The position numbers were made by a program, and so were the translations under genes. Positions 1 to 8,264 of a DNA stretch of 56,086 nt are shown piece by piece (the stretch's first letter is position 1; the number at the start of each line of letters is the position of its first letter). The notes below the pieces were generated by a model. The model did no database searches and had not been told where the DNA came from. It was given only the letters and a program-made list of their open reading frames with translations. Source of the DNA: Microbacteriaceae bacterium (GTDB lineage Bacteria; Actinomycetota; Actinomycetes; Actinomycetales; Microbacteriaceae); NCBI GenBank assembly GCA_947444785.1, contig CANFBG010000002.1, forward strand, positions 1-56,086, read 5' to 3'.

Positions 1-1
1 C

Positions 2-451
2 TCGTCGCAGAGCAAGGTCCCCGTGAACGCCCTCATCGTCGCGTGCGGGATCCCGGTCCTGATCTGCCTCGTCATCTACGTCGGGGCCGACGGCCTGCTC
101 ACCCAGGTGACGGCGTTCGCCGTCATCGGCATCTACGTCGCCTTCCAGTCGGTCGTGCTCGCGTCTCTTCGCCAGCGGGTCAAGGGCTGGCGTCCAGCGG
201 GACCGTTCAACCTGGGCCGTGCCGGCTTCGCGGTGAACGTCGCAGCCCTCGTGTATGGAATCGGGGCGATGATCCTGCTTGCCTGGCCTGGGCAGACGGG
301 CGTATTCCTCAACGACTGGATCGTGCTCATCGGCCTCGCCGTCGTCGTCGGTACTGGACTCGCCTACCTGTTCCTGGCTCGGCCCGATCGACACTCAACG
401 GCGCCGCAGGGCGACGCCATCGCGATCGCATCGGTGCTGCGCGGGTACTGA
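2..451 (+). CDS. APC-family amino acid permease, C-terminal fragment
   Basis: The reading frame is open from the window edge to a TGA at 449-451, so only the last ~150 residues are present. They contain about four hydrophobic segments separated by short basic loops, one of them RQRVKGWRPAGPF, followed by a polar tail. This is the usual end of an amino acid/polyamine permease of the APC superfamily, which would carry out proton- or cation-coupled uptake at the cytoplasmic membrane. Substrate cannot be inferred. Two small inverted repeats right at and after the stop look like its terminator. Family assignment is by general resemblance and is moderately secure. Confidence 0.7.
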   Translation, partial: SSQSKVPVNALIVACGIPVLICLVIYVGADGLLTQVTAFAVIGIYVAFQSVVLASLRQRVKGWRPAGPFNLGRAGFAVNVAALVYGIGAMILLAWPGQTGVFLNDWIVLIGLAVVVGTGLAYLFLARPDRHSTAPQGDAIAIASVLRGY

Positions 452-505
452 CCCGGACGTCAGGTGTGCCGCTGGGACCAAAGCCACTGTCATAGGTTTT
501 GGTCC
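448..505. terminator. Two hairpins after the permease gene
   Basis: CTGAC at 448-452 pairs with GTCAG at 459-463, overlapping the permease stop codon. GGACCAAA at 475-482 pairs perfectly with TTTGGTCC at 498-505, ending 17 nt before the next start codon. No clear U-tract follows, so rho-independent termination is only plausible. The second hairpin could also affect translation of the following gene. Confidence 0.4.
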
Positions 506-522
506 TGGCGGAGCATCGGTGG

Positions 523-1887
523 ATGACGGATGCAGGCGGGCCCAATTTCATTTTCGTTGATCGGTCGGATGCCGGACGCCGGCTGGCGCACAGGCTGGAA
601 TTTCTGCGGGGCGAGGAGCTCGTCGTGCTCGGCCTTCCCCGGGGCGGTGTCCCGGTTGCGTACGAGGTCGCCAAGGCCCTCGGCCGCCCGCTGGACGTGC
701 TGGTAGTTCGAAAACTGGGCCTGCCCCAGAATCCTGAGGTCGCCATGGGGGCGATCGGGGAGGGCGGAACCCGGGTCCTCGACGAGGACATCCAGCGGAT
801 TGCCCGCGTCACGCCGCAGGAGCTCGAGGACGTCGAGCGGTTGGAGATCGCCGAACTGGCGTCCCGCGTGCGTCGCTTCCGCTCGGGCCGCCCCCGGCTG
901 GACCTCGAGGGTAAGACTGCGCTCATCATCGACGACGGGCTCGCCACCGGTTCCACCGCCAGGGTGGCCTGTCATGTGGCCAGGCAACTCGGGGCAGGTC
1001 GTGTCATCGTTGCGGCTCCCGTGGCCTCTCCTGAGGCCGCGGACAGGCTTCGCGAGGAGGCCGACGAGTTCGTGAGTCTGATGACCCCGTCGCCATTCCG
1101 GGCGGTGGGCGCCCACTACATCGACTTCGGGCAGACCGAAGACATCGAGGTCGTTCTGCTGCTGGATGCGGCCTCCCGCAATCGGGCGTCGATGGGCAGC
1201 TCCCCACACAGGGCACTGAGAACCGAGGAAATCGATCTCGGGGTCGACTCGGTCGGCCTATCCGGCGAGTTGCAGCTGCCTGAGCCTGTGACGAATGTCG
1301 TCGTCCTTGCCCGAGGCCTCGCCGAGGAGACCGGGGAGGCCGCAAGCCAATTCGCCGCGGCGGTGATGAACGAAGCGGGCATAGGAACTCTCTCGCTGGA
1401 CCTGCTCACTCCCACGGAGCGTGCAATCGGAGTTTCCCCGGAGAACTACGTCCTGGCACGGCGACTCGTCTTGGCGACCGAGCGTCTCCAGACGATGCCG
1501 GCGCTGAGGGGAGTTCCGCTCGGCTACTTCGACGCCGGTGCCGGAGCGGCCGTGCTCCTCGGTGCGGCTGCAAATGAGGGAGGCGCGGTCAACGCCGTCG
1601 TCACGCTGGCTCCGCGGCTTGAAGACGCCGGGTCGTGGGTGAGTGAGGTCTCCGCGCCGACGCTGATGCTCTACGCCCGCGCGGATGAGGAACTCCTCGA
1701 ACGAAATCGATCGTCGGCGAATCGGATGCGCTGCCCACACCTGCAGGTCGTCGTCGAGACGGATGCACGGCGGCCGGACTCTCCCGCGACCACGACCGTC
1801 ATGCAGGTGGCCGAGCACGCCAAAGACTGGTTCGTGCGCTACCTCTCCCAGGCTGACGCGAACCGCTCCGCAGGAGCGGTGCTGTGA
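523..1887 (+). CDS. Phosphoribosyltransferase fused to a degenerate dienelactone-hydrolase-like domain
   Basis: The 454-residue protein has two parts. Residues ~5-220 are a type I phosphoribosyltransferase, with LPRGGVPVAYEVA near residue 40 and the PRPP loop IIDDGLATGSTA at ~135-146. Residues ~250-445 follow an alpha/beta hydrolase layout. The position of the family's GxSxG nucleophile elbow reads FDAGAGA (336-342), so serine is missing, and the terminal histidine motif is replaced by ETDARRP. The hydrolase half is therefore probably inactive. ATG 523 is preferred over TTG 499 because GGCGGAG lies 9 nt upstream. The stop overlaps the next start (GTGA). Similar fusions occur in M. tuberculosis (Rv0571c, a DosR-regulon gene, from memory). 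The physiological substrate is unknown. Confidence 0.8.
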   Translation: MTDAGGPNFIFVDRSDAGRRLAHRLEFLRGEELVVLGLPRGGVPVAYEVAKALGRPLDVLVVRKLGLPQNPEVAMGAIGEGGTRVLDEDIQRIARVTPQELEDVERLEIAELASRVRRFRSGRPRLDLEGKTALIIDDGLATGSTARVACHVARQLGAGRVIVAAPVASPEAADRLREEADEFVSLMTPSPFRAVGAHYIDFGQTEDIEVVLLLDAASRNRASMGSSPHRALRTEEIDLGVDSVGLSGELQLPEPVTNVVVLARGLAEETGEAASQFAAAVMNEAGIGTLSLDLLTPTERAIGVSPENYVLARRLVLATERLQTMPALRGVPLGYFDAGAGAAVLLGAAANEGGAVNAVVTLAPRLEDAGSWVSEVSAPTLMLYARADEELLERNRSSANRMRCPHLQVVVETDARRPDSPATTTVMQVAEHAKDWFVRYLSQADANRSAGAVL

Positions 1888-3206
1888 GCCAGGACGGCAG
1901 GATGGGCGTGACGGGCAGCGCCATCGCAGAGATTCGTAGCCTTGCCCATCCGCTCGACGATGAGTCAAGCCTCGATCGCCTCGTCGACCGGGTGCGGGGT
2001 GACCGCTTCGTCTGCCTGGGTGAGGCGTCCCACGGCACTCATGAGTTCTACGAGTGGCGGGCGGCGCTGTCGCGTCGACTCATCGAGGAGGAGGGGTTCC
2101 GCTGGATCGGGGTCGAGGGGGACTGGCCCGATTGTTGGCGGATCAATCGCTGGGTGCGGGGGGAGGACCACCAGGACCTCGACGTCTACGGGCTGCTGGC
2201 CCTGTTCGAGCGGTGGCCGACGTGGCTCTGGGCCAACGAGGAGGTCGCAGGGTTTCTCACGTGGCTGCGGGAGTTCAATGCCCAACGCCCTGCGTCTTTC
2301 CGGGTGGGCTTCTACGGGCTCGACGTGTACTCCCTCTGGGACTCGTTGCGCGAGATCATGAACTGGCTCGCTCGCAATGCCCCGGATTCATTGGAGGCGG
2401 CGATGAAGGCATGGGAGTGCTTCATGCCGTACGACGAGGACCCGCATCGGTATGCGTTCAGCACGAGACTCGTGCCCGAGGGCTGCGAGGCCGACGTCGT
2501 CGCGCTTCTCCTGGAGGTGCACAGCCGGGCGAGCGCGCGCGCGGCTGTCGATGAGGAGGCCTTCGATGCCCTCCAGAACGCAGAGGTCGCGGCCAACGCC
2601 GAGAACTACTACCGGATCATGTTGCGCGGCGACCGGGAGTCCTGGAACATTCGCGACTACCACATGGCCGACACCATCGATCGGATTGCCGAACATCTGG
2701 GGCCGAAGTCCAAGGGCCTTGTCTGGGAGCACAACACGCATGTCGGCGACGCGAGGGCCACGGACATGAACAGGGCCGGCCTCGTGAACGTGGGTCAGCT
2801 TCTCCGGCAGCGAAACGGAGCCGAGGGCGTGTCGTTGATCGGATTCGCATCGCACCGGGGAACGGTGCTGGCCGCGGACTCGTGGGGGTCCCCGGAACAG
2901 GCCTATCAGCTTCCCGAGGCCAGGCTCGCGAGCCACGAGGACCTCCTGCACCGGGCGCTGGGAACGCCGTCGCTCCTGGTCTTTGACGCCGATCGCAGCG
3001 GTCCCTGGCTCTCTGAGATCCTCGGCCACCGGGCCGTCGGCGTCGTCTACTCACCGGGGCGCGAGCGACACAACTATGTGGCGACGCGGATGGGCGCCAG
3101 ATACGACGCCCTCTTCTGGTTCGAGGAGACGTCTGCGCTTCGTCCCTTGGGCCACGAGCGCATTCCGGCCGAGGCCGAGTTCGAGACGGAGCCGAGCGGT
3201 TTTTAG
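1884..3206 (+). CDS. Erythromycin esterase-like hydrolase
   Basis: This 440-residue protein has the fold signature of the EreA/EreC-like family. LGEASHGTHEF near residues 45-55 carries the paired histidines, EGDWPDC follows at ~78, and WEHNTHVGD lies in the middle of the protein. Ere enzymes open macrolide lactones with a His/Glu-activated water. Most chromosomal actinobacterial members have no demonstrated drug substrate, so resistance should not be assumed. GTG start overlaps the stop of the phosphoribosyltransferase fusion by 4 nt, implying translational coupling and a shared role. In M. tuberculosis Rv2030c a phosphoribosyltransferase and an Ere domain are fused, which supports a functional link (recalled knowledge). 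Confidence 0.85.
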   Translation: MSQDGRMGVTGSAIAEIRSLAHPLDDESSLDRLVDRVRGDRFVCLGEASHGTHEFYEWRAALSRRLIEEEGFRWIGVEGDWPDCWRINRWVRGEDHQDLDVYGLLALFERWPTWLWANEEVAGFLTWLREFNAQRPASFRVGFYGLDVYSLWDSLREIMNWLARNAPDSLEAAMKAWECFMPYDEDPHRYAFSTRLVPEGCEADVVALLLEVHSRASARAAVDEEAFDALQNAEVAANAENYYRIMLRGDRESWNIRDYHMADTIDRIAEHLGPKSKGLVWEHNTHVGDARATDMNRAGLVNVGQLLRQRNGAEGVSLIGFASHRGTVLAADSWGSPEQAYQLPEARLASHEDLLHRALGTPSLLVFDADRSGPWLSEILGHRAVGVVYSPGRERHNYVATRMGARYDALFWFEETSALRPLGHERIPAEAEFETEPSGF

Positions 3207-3766
3207 GCGGGGCGTCGGCCCCGCCGAGGCCTGGATTCAGCGAGGCCCCGACGAGCAGCCGGCGCCTCCGACAGGGTTGCAGAGGCCGCATCCAGCCAGC
3301 GGATGCCCGCTTCGGCCAGGATGCGCTCGGCCAGGGCTCCCAGCCTGGCTTGACCGTCAAGGGAATCGGTCTCGTCCTGCTTCCCGGATTCGGCCGACAG
3401 CGTCGCAGCGAGCCGCTCCTGGTATCCGAGGATGACCTGCTCGGCGCTGCGTCCGGGGATGCTGCTCGCCATCAGGACGTGCTCGACCATTTCCTGCCAG
3501 TCGGCGCTGGCAGCCGACTCGAAACCAAGCCACGCCTCGACCTCTTCTCTTCCGGAGTCGGTGACATCGTAGAGGGGCAGGCCATCGGTTGTCGTGCCTG
3601 CCAGCCTCACCAGGCCCTTTGCCTGGAGCCGGTCGATCGTCGAGTAGATCTGCCCCACGTTTATCCGGCCGGTTCGATTCATCCGGCTCTCGAGCTCACC
3701 GTGAACCTGCAGACCGTAGGCCTTGCCCAGCGTAAGCACAGTGAGTATTCCCAGCCGAACGGACAT
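3203..3766 (-). CDS. PadR-family transcriptional regulator
   Basis: The product of 187 residues begins MSVRLGILTVLTLGKAYGLQVHGEL, a PadR winged-helix start, and the recognition-helix/wing stretch INVGQIYSTIDRLQAKGLV follows. The C-terminal half is helical, as in the Vir_act_alpha_C dimerisation domain. An ATG at 3766 is chosen because GGAGG sits 7 nt upstream; the frame extends further 5' but without family similarity. PadR proteins are usually autorepressors that also silence a neighbouring gene. The gene converges on the Ere-like gene with a 4-nt overlap. A short ATAC-CCA-GTAT repeat upstream (3797-3807) is a weak operator candidate. Confidence 0.85.
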   Translation of the reverse strand: MSVRLGILTVLTLGKAYGLQVHGELESRMNRTGRINVGQIYSTIDRLQAKGLVRLAGTTTDGLPLYDVTDSGREEVEAWLGFESAASADWQEMVEHVLMASSIPGRSAEQVILGYQERLAATLSAESGKQDETDSLDGQARLGALAERILAEAGIRWLDAASATLSEAPAARRGLAESRPRRGRRPA

Positions 3767-4006
3767 CGCGAGATCCTCCACAGCTTTCAAATATAGATAC
3801 CCAGTATGCATTGGATGGACGAGCGAACACCTGACAAAACACCCGCGGTTGAACATTGCTCTGGATATCCCGGGGCCGGTCAGGCATAATTCTCGGGTAG
3901 GGAGTCGGGCAGAACCCGATTCCATCGAATAACTGAACACGAAGTGTCATCGAAGATCCATTCAGAGGCCGTTGGGGAAGACGCCCCTCACGAATGGAGA
4001 TCAAAA

Positions 4007-4510
4007 ATGGTGGCACCTGTCGCACGAGGAATGATCTATGTTCATTCCTCCCCTCGCGCGCTCTGTCCCCACGTCGAATGGGCAGCAGGTCGCGCACTGG
4101 GTCGTGCCGTGAACTTCATCTGGCGCGACCAGCCCGTCCTTCGGGGGGCGCAGAGGGCCGATTTCTATTGGGAAGGCCCGCCAGGCTCGGGCGCGGCGAT
4201 TTCCTCAGGCCTGCGCGGCTGGGATCAGCTGCGGTTCGAGGTCACCGAGGATGCCTCCGCCGAGGCAGACGGGGCACGATTCATTCACACCCCCGAGCTC
4301 GGGATGTTCCACGCCCCGATCGATCATTCGGGAAACACCCTCGTCACCGAGGACAGGCTGCGCTCTGCGATGGAGAGCTCGGGAACCGACGTCATCGAAC
4401 TGCACAGCCGGCTGCGGAGCCTCCTGGGCCAGGACTGGGACGACGAGCTCGAGCCTTTTCGCCAGGCCGCGGACTTCTCGCCGGTCGTCTGGTTGCACTC
4501 CGTCGGCTAG
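4007..4510 (+). CDS. DUF3145 family protein
   Basis: This 167-residue soluble protein begins with a conserved stretch ARGMIYVHSSPRALCPHVEWA, typical of the actinobacteria-specific DUF3145 family. It has no signal peptide or membrane segment and no catalytic motif that I can name. Its function is unknown. In actinobacteria it commonly sits at the end of the fabD-fabH-acpP-fabF cluster, as here in convergent orientation, which suggests but does not prove a link to fatty acid synthesis. ATG 4007 fits the family's N-terminus; the upstream in-frame extension does not. A possible -10 (CATAAT, 3885-3890) would give a leader of about 110 nt. Confidence 0.85.
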   Translation: MVAPVARGMIYVHSSPRALCPHVEWAAGRALGRAVNFIWRDQPVLRGAQRADFYWEGPPGSGAAISSGLRGWDQLRFEVTEDASAEADGARFIHTPELGMFHAPIDHSGNTLVTEDRLRSAMESSGTDVIELHSRLRSLLGQDWDDELEPFRQAADFSPVVWLHSVG

Positions 4511-4533
4511 GCGAGAGGTCTCGCCCAGCCGAC
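4502..4533. terminator. Bidirectional hairpin between DUF3145 gene and fabF
   Basis: GTCGGCT-A-GGCGAGA at 4502-4516 pairs with TCTCGCC-C-AGCCGAC at 4519-4533, with one A/C mismatch and a 2-nt tip. It overlaps the DUF3145 stop codon and lies 8 nt beyond the fabF stop. It can therefore serve both converging genes. There is no strong T-tract on either side. Confidence 0.6.
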
Positions 4534-4540
4534 TCCTCGA

Positions 4541-5785
4541 TTAGTAGGTGCGGAAGGCGATGACGGCGTTGTGGCCGCCGAAGCCGAAGGAGTTGCTGAT
4601 TGCCAGCAGGTCGCCCTTGCCGAGGTCGCGGGGGCTCGTCACCACGTCCAAGGGAATCTCCGGGTCCTGCTCCGTGAGGTTGATCGTGGGTGGAGCGGTT
4701 CGCTCGTGGAGTGCGAGGATCGTGAAGATCGCCTCAATGCCGCCGGCGCCGCCGAGGAGGTGGCCTGTCGACGCCTTGGTGGCGGAGACGGGAATGCCGT
4801 GGACGGCTTCGCCGAAGACCCGGTAGAGGGCCTTGTACTCGGCGATATCCCCGACGGGCGTGCTCGTGGCGTGGGCATTGATGTGCGCGACATCGCTCAT
4901 CGTGTGTCCGGCGCGGGTGACCGCGTCGATCATCGCGCGAGCCGCGGCGGATCCCTCAGGGTCCGGTGCGGTGATGTGGTACGCGTCGCTCGTGACGGCG
5001 CCGCCGAGAAGCTCGGCGTAGATTCTGGCCCCGCGGGCCAGGGCGTGCTCCTCGGTTTCGAGAACGACGGCAGCGCCGCCCTCTCCGAGCACGAAGCCGT
5101 CGCGGCTGATGTCATAGGGGCGAGAGGCCGTGGCCGGGTCGTCGTTGCGCTTGGACAGCGCCTGCATGGCGGCGAAGGAGGCAATCGGCAGGGGATGGAT
5201 GGCGGCCTCTGATCCGCCGGCGATGATGATGTCGGCCAGCCCGGACTGCAGGTGCTCGTAGGCGTTCGCGATGCTCTCGGTGCTGGATGCGCAGGCGGAG
5301 ACGACGGTTCGAGCGCCGGCGCGTGCACCGAGGCTCATCTCGATCGCCGCGGCCGGACCGTTCGGCATCAGCATGGGCACGGTCATGGGCAGGACGCGCC
5401 GGGGTCCTCGTTCGCGCAGGGTGTCCCAGGCGTCAAGCAGGGTCCAGACCCCGCCGATTCCCGTTGCCCAGTCCACGCCGAAACGCTCTGGCACGACATC
5501 GGGGCTTCCGGCGTCGGCCCAGGCCTCGCGAGCCGCCGTCAGAGCGAACTGGCTCGATGGGTCGAGCCGCTTGGTCTCAATGCGCTCGAGCACCTCGCTC
5601 GAGGCAACGCGGGCCTGCGCGGCGAAGGTGATGGGAATGTCCCACTTCGCGACCCAGTCCTGGAGAAGCGGGCTTGCCCCTGACTCCCCAGCCAGCAGGG
5701 CATTCCAGGTGTCGCGTGCCGTGCCGCCGAGGGGCGTGGTGGCACCGATACCGGTAACGACAATTCTTTTGGGGCTGGAGGTCAT
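4541..5785 (-). CDS. fabF: 3-oxoacyl-[acyl-carrier-protein] synthase II
   Basis: KAS II catalyses condensation of malonyl-ACP with a growing acyl-ACP in type II fatty acid elongation. The 414-residue protein starts MTSSPKRIVVTGIGATTPLGG. It carries the nucleophile in VVSACASSTES, the two catalytic histidines in NAHATSTPVGD and KASTGHLLGGAGG, and the C-terminal NSFGFGGHN signature. ATG 5785 is preferred over an upstream in-frame GTG (5803) because it matches the family start. It is the last gene of fasR-fabD-fabH-acpP-fabF, separated from acpP by 111 nt that contain a strong hairpin. Confidence 0.97.
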   Translation of the reverse strand: MTSSPKRIVVTGIGATTPLGGTARDTWNALLAGESGASPLLQDWVAKWDIPITFAAQARVASSEVLERIETKRLDPSSQFALTAAREAWADAGSPDVVPERFGVDWATGIGGVWTLLDAWDTLRERGPRRVLPMTVPMLMPNGPAAAIEMSLGARAGARTVVSACASSTESIANAYEHLQSGLADIIIAGGSEAAIHPLPIASFAAMQALSKRNDDPATASRPYDISRDGFVLGEGGAAVVLETEEHALARGARIYAELLGGAVTSDAYHITAPDPEGSAAARAMIDAVTRAGHTMSDVAHINAHATSTPVGDIAEYKALYRVFGEAVHGIPVSATKASTGHLLGGAGGIEAIFTILALHERTAPPTINLTEQDPEIPLDVVTSPRDLGKGDLLAISNSFGFGGHNAVIAFRTY

Positions 5786-5830
5786 GAGGGTACTTTCTAA
5801 CACGCGGTCAGTCGTGAAGCGGAAAAGGTG

Positions 5831-5861
5831 CGGTCGGCAGGCTTTCGGGGCCTGCCGACCG
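5831..5861. terminator. Strong hairpin in the acpP-fabF intergenic region
   Basis: CGGTCGGCAGGC (5831-5842) and GCCTGCCGACCG (5850-5861) form a perfect 12-bp stem with a 7-nt loop. On the coding (minus) strand it lies 36 nt after the acpP stop. A short CCTTTTCC run follows. It may partly terminate transcription or protect the acpP 3' end, giving more ACP than synthase. Confidence 0.65.
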
Positions 5862-5896
5862 AAGGGTGGTGCTTAGTGCTGGTGAGGTGCTCTGAC

Positions 5897-6145
5897 TCAG
5901 TTGGAGGCAGCGACGATGAACGTCACGGCGTCGCCGACGAGCTTCAGGTTCTTGACCTCTTCGTCGGGAATCTTCACGTCGAACTTCTCCTCGGCGTTGA
6001 CGACGATCGTCATCATCGAGATGGAGTCGATGTCGAGGTCGTCGGTGAACGACTTGCCCAGCTCGACCGTGTCGGTGGCGATACCGGTCTCGTCGTTGAT
6101 GAGTTCGGCCAGGCCGGCGAGCACTTCTTCTGTGGACAATGCCAT
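5897..6145 (-). CDS. acpP: Acyl carrier protein
   Basis: This small acidic protein (82 residues) carries fatty acyl chains on a phosphopantetheine arm. The attachment serine is in DIDSISMM near residue 40; the common form is DSLS, and the Leu to Ile change is conservative. Length and pI fit type II ACPs. AAGGAG lies 7 nt upstream of the ATG. It sits between fabH and fabF as usual. Confidence 0.96.
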   Translation of the reverse strand: MALSTEEVLAGLAELINDETGIATDTVELGKSFTDDLDIDSISMMTIVVNAEEKFDVKIPDEEVKNLKLVGDAVTFIVAASN

Positions 6146-6205
6146 TTGTTTCTCCTTGGGGGTATAAATTGACCGTCACCAGTTTAGGTGAGGTTGGGGC
6201 TTGAT

Positions 6206-7213
6206 TTACGGAAGGACGACTACCTGCGCGCCGAAAACCAGACCGGCGCCGAAGCCGATCTGCAAAGCGAGGCCGCCGGAGAGCTCGGGGTTCTCCTCGA
6301 GCAGGCGATGGGTGGCCAGCGGGATCGACGCCGCCGAGGTGTTTCCCGTCGTCGCGATATCACGGGCGACGACCACTGACTCCGGAAGTTTCAGCTGCTT
6401 CGCGAATTCGTCGATGATGCGCATGTTCGCCTGGTGCGGGATGAAGGCGGCAAGATCCGCCGAGGTGATGCCGGCGGCGTCGAGTGCCTGCTGGGCAACC
6501 TTCGCCATCTCCCAGACGGCCCAGCGGAATACCGTGGCACCCTCCTGGCGCATGGTGGGCCACTCGGTGATTTCGCTGTCCCGGTAGGCCGCATACGTGC
6601 CGGTCATGTGGATCGTGTCCCACTTGGAGCCGTCCGAACCCCAGATGGTGGGGGAGATGCCGACGAAGTCGCTCGGGCCGACGATGGCGGCTCCCGCGCC
6701 GTCGCCCAGGAGGAAGGAGATCGATCGGTCGGTCGGGTCGATGAACTCGGAGAGCTTCTCGGCGCCGACGACCAGAACGTACTCGGCCATTCCGGCACGA
6801 ATCAGGGCGTCTGCTTGGGCGATGCCGTAGCAGTAACCCGCACAGGCGGCCTCGATGTCGTAGGCGGCCGCCGGGTTTGCCCCGACACGCTCGGCTAGCA
6901 GGGCAGAGATCGAGGGGGTGACGACCGGGTTGCTGATGGTGGAGACGAGTACGGCGCCGATCTGCTGGGGGTCGATTCCCGCGCGGGCGATCGCCTCCAT
7001 AGCCGCCGTCGTGGCCAGGTCGACCGCGAGAACGCCCTTGCCGGCCCGTCGGCGCTCGATGATCCCGGTGCGCTGACGGATCCACTCGTCGGAGGAATCG
7101 ATCGCCTCGACGAGGTCGTCGTTGGTCACGACGATCTCGCCTCGCGCGGCGCCCACAGCGTGGATTCGCGTGAACTGCGGTCCGGTGACCTGCTTGAGTG
7201 GAAGGTGATTCAT
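6206..7213 (-). CDS. fabH: 3-oxoacyl-[acyl-carrier-protein] synthase III
   Basis: KAS III starts fatty acid synthesis by condensing an acyl-CoA primer with malonyl-ACP. The 335-residue protein shows the catalytic triad in order: Cys in IEAACAGYCYG, His in FIPHQANMRI and Asn in TTGNTSAAS. ATG 7213 (MNHLPLKQ) is chosen because the longer in-frame extension would run back into fabD. The start lies 13 nt beyond the fabD stop, so the two are co-transcribed. In this bacterial group branched-chain primers would be expected, but primer specificity cannot be read here. Confidence 0.96.
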   Translation of the reverse strand: MNHLPLKQVTGPQFTRIHAVGAARGEIVVTNDDLVEAIDSSDEWIRQRTGIIERRRAGKGVLAVDLATTAAMEAIARAGIDPQQIGAVLVSTISNPVVTPSISALLAERVGANPAAAYDIEAACAGYCYGIAQADALIRAGMAEYVLVVGAEKLSEFIDPTDRSISFLLGDGAGAAIVGPSDFVGISPTIWGSDGSKWDTIHMTGTYAAYRDSEITEWPTMRQEGATVFRWAVWEMAKVAQQALDAAGITSADLAAFIPHQANMRIIDEFAKQLKLPESVVVARDIATTGNTSAASIPLATHRLLEENPELSGGLALQIGFGAGLVFGAQVVVLP

Positions 7214-7226
7214 GAAGATCCTTGCG

Positions 7227-8147
7227 TTAGGCGTCGAGATTGAGGAGTTCGTGGGCGGCGGCGAGGTCGTCCGGGGTCTTGACGGCGACGGTGGGAACAC
7301 CCTTGAGTCCGCGCTTGGCGAGACCCGTGAGTGCCCCTGCGGGAGCCAACTCGATGATGCCGGTCACGCCGGCACCCGAGAAGGCATCCATGCAGAGGTC
7401 CCAGCGTACGGGGGAGGAGACCTGGCCGACGAGGAGATCGAGGAACTCTCGTCCCGAGTCGACCTGTCGGCCGTCGCGATTGGTCCACAGGGCAATGCTC
7501 GGATCCGCGGTCGAGATGGTAGCGGCAAGAGCGGTGAGGGACTCGACCGCGGGACGCATGTAGCCCGTATGGAAGGCGCCCGCGACCTGCAGGGGGATGA
7601 CCCGGGCGCGCGCGGGCGGGTTCGCACCGAGTTCGGTCAGGGCAGCGGGCTCACCGGCCACCACGATCTGGCCCGCACCGTTGAAGTTGGCGGGAGAGAG
7701 CCCCAGGGTCTCGAGCTGGGCGAGAAGTTCCGTCTCGTCCGCTCCGATCACGGCGCTCATTCCGGTGGGAGTCAAGGCCGCGGCCGTGGCCATGGCCCGT
7801 CCCCGTGCACTGACAAACGTCATGGCGTCTTTCTCGGAGAGAACGCCCGCGCCGGCGGCGGCGGTGATCTCGCCGACCGAGTGACCGGCAATGCCGCCAA
7901 CCCTGTTCCGGTTGGAGCCGGCCAGGAGGGCGCCGAGGGTCAGCAGGCCGGCTGCGACGATCAGGGGCTGGGCGACGGCGGTGTCGCGGATGGTGTCCGC
8001 ATCGCTGGTCGTCCCATGGGTGAGAAGGTCGAGGCCGGCGGCGTCGGAGAGCCTCTCGAGGTGTTCCTCGAACCTGGCCTCAGCCAGCCAGGGAGCGAGG
8101 AAACCGGGGGTTTGCGAGCCCTGACCTGGGCAGACGATAACAATCAC
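7227..8147 (-). CDS. fabD: Malonyl-CoA:ACP transacylase
   Basis: FabD transfers malonyl from CoA to ACP for chain extension. The 306-residue protein opens with IVIVCPGQGSQTPGF, and the active-site serine is in IAGHSVGEITA. The oxyanion and His regions follow at the expected spacing. The start is GTG. It is the first catalytic gene after the fasR-like regulator, with a 117-nt intergenic region that contains a candidate operator at 8215-8229. Confidence 0.96.
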   Translation of the reverse strand: MIVIVCPGQGSQTPGFLAPWLAEARFEEHLERLSDAAGLDLLTHGTTSDADTIRDTAVAQPLIVAAGLLTLGALLAGSNRNRVGGIAGHSVGEITAAAGAGVLSEKDAMTFVSARGRAMATAAALTPTGMSAVIGADETELLAQLETLGLSPANFNGAGQIVVAGEPAALTELGANPPARARVIPLQVAGAFHTGYMRPAVESLTALAATISTADPSIALWTNRDGRQVDSGREFLDLLVGQVSSPVRWDLCMDAFSGAGVTGIIELAPAGALTGLAKRGLKGVPTVAVKTPDDLAAAHELLNLDA

Positions 8148-8214
8148 CTCTTCAGTCTCCCAACTGATTCACCGAGGTCGGTATCGAAAGCCCACCGAAC
8201 ATTGGCGAACCTGT

Positions 8215-8229
8215 TGTTGGTATCCAACA
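8215..8229. promoter_or_regulatory. Inverted repeat upstream of fabD (candidate FasR operator)
   Basis: TGTTGG-TAT-CCAACA is a perfect 6-3-6 inverted repeat, 68-82 nt upstream of the fabD GTG. A related GTCGGTATCGA motif lies closer to the gene (8178-8188 area). Its position fits autoregulation or fab control by the adjacent PucR-type regulator. The link is inferred from location only. Confidence 0.4.
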
Positions 8230-8264
8230 CTTCTCTCCGCTTCGAGACGATTCCATCAGGGAGA

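Noticed and set aside
1884-3206. Macrolide resistance gene
   Set aside because: The Ere-like family is common on actinobacterial chromosomes; there is no mobile element or resistance context, so resistance is not claimed.
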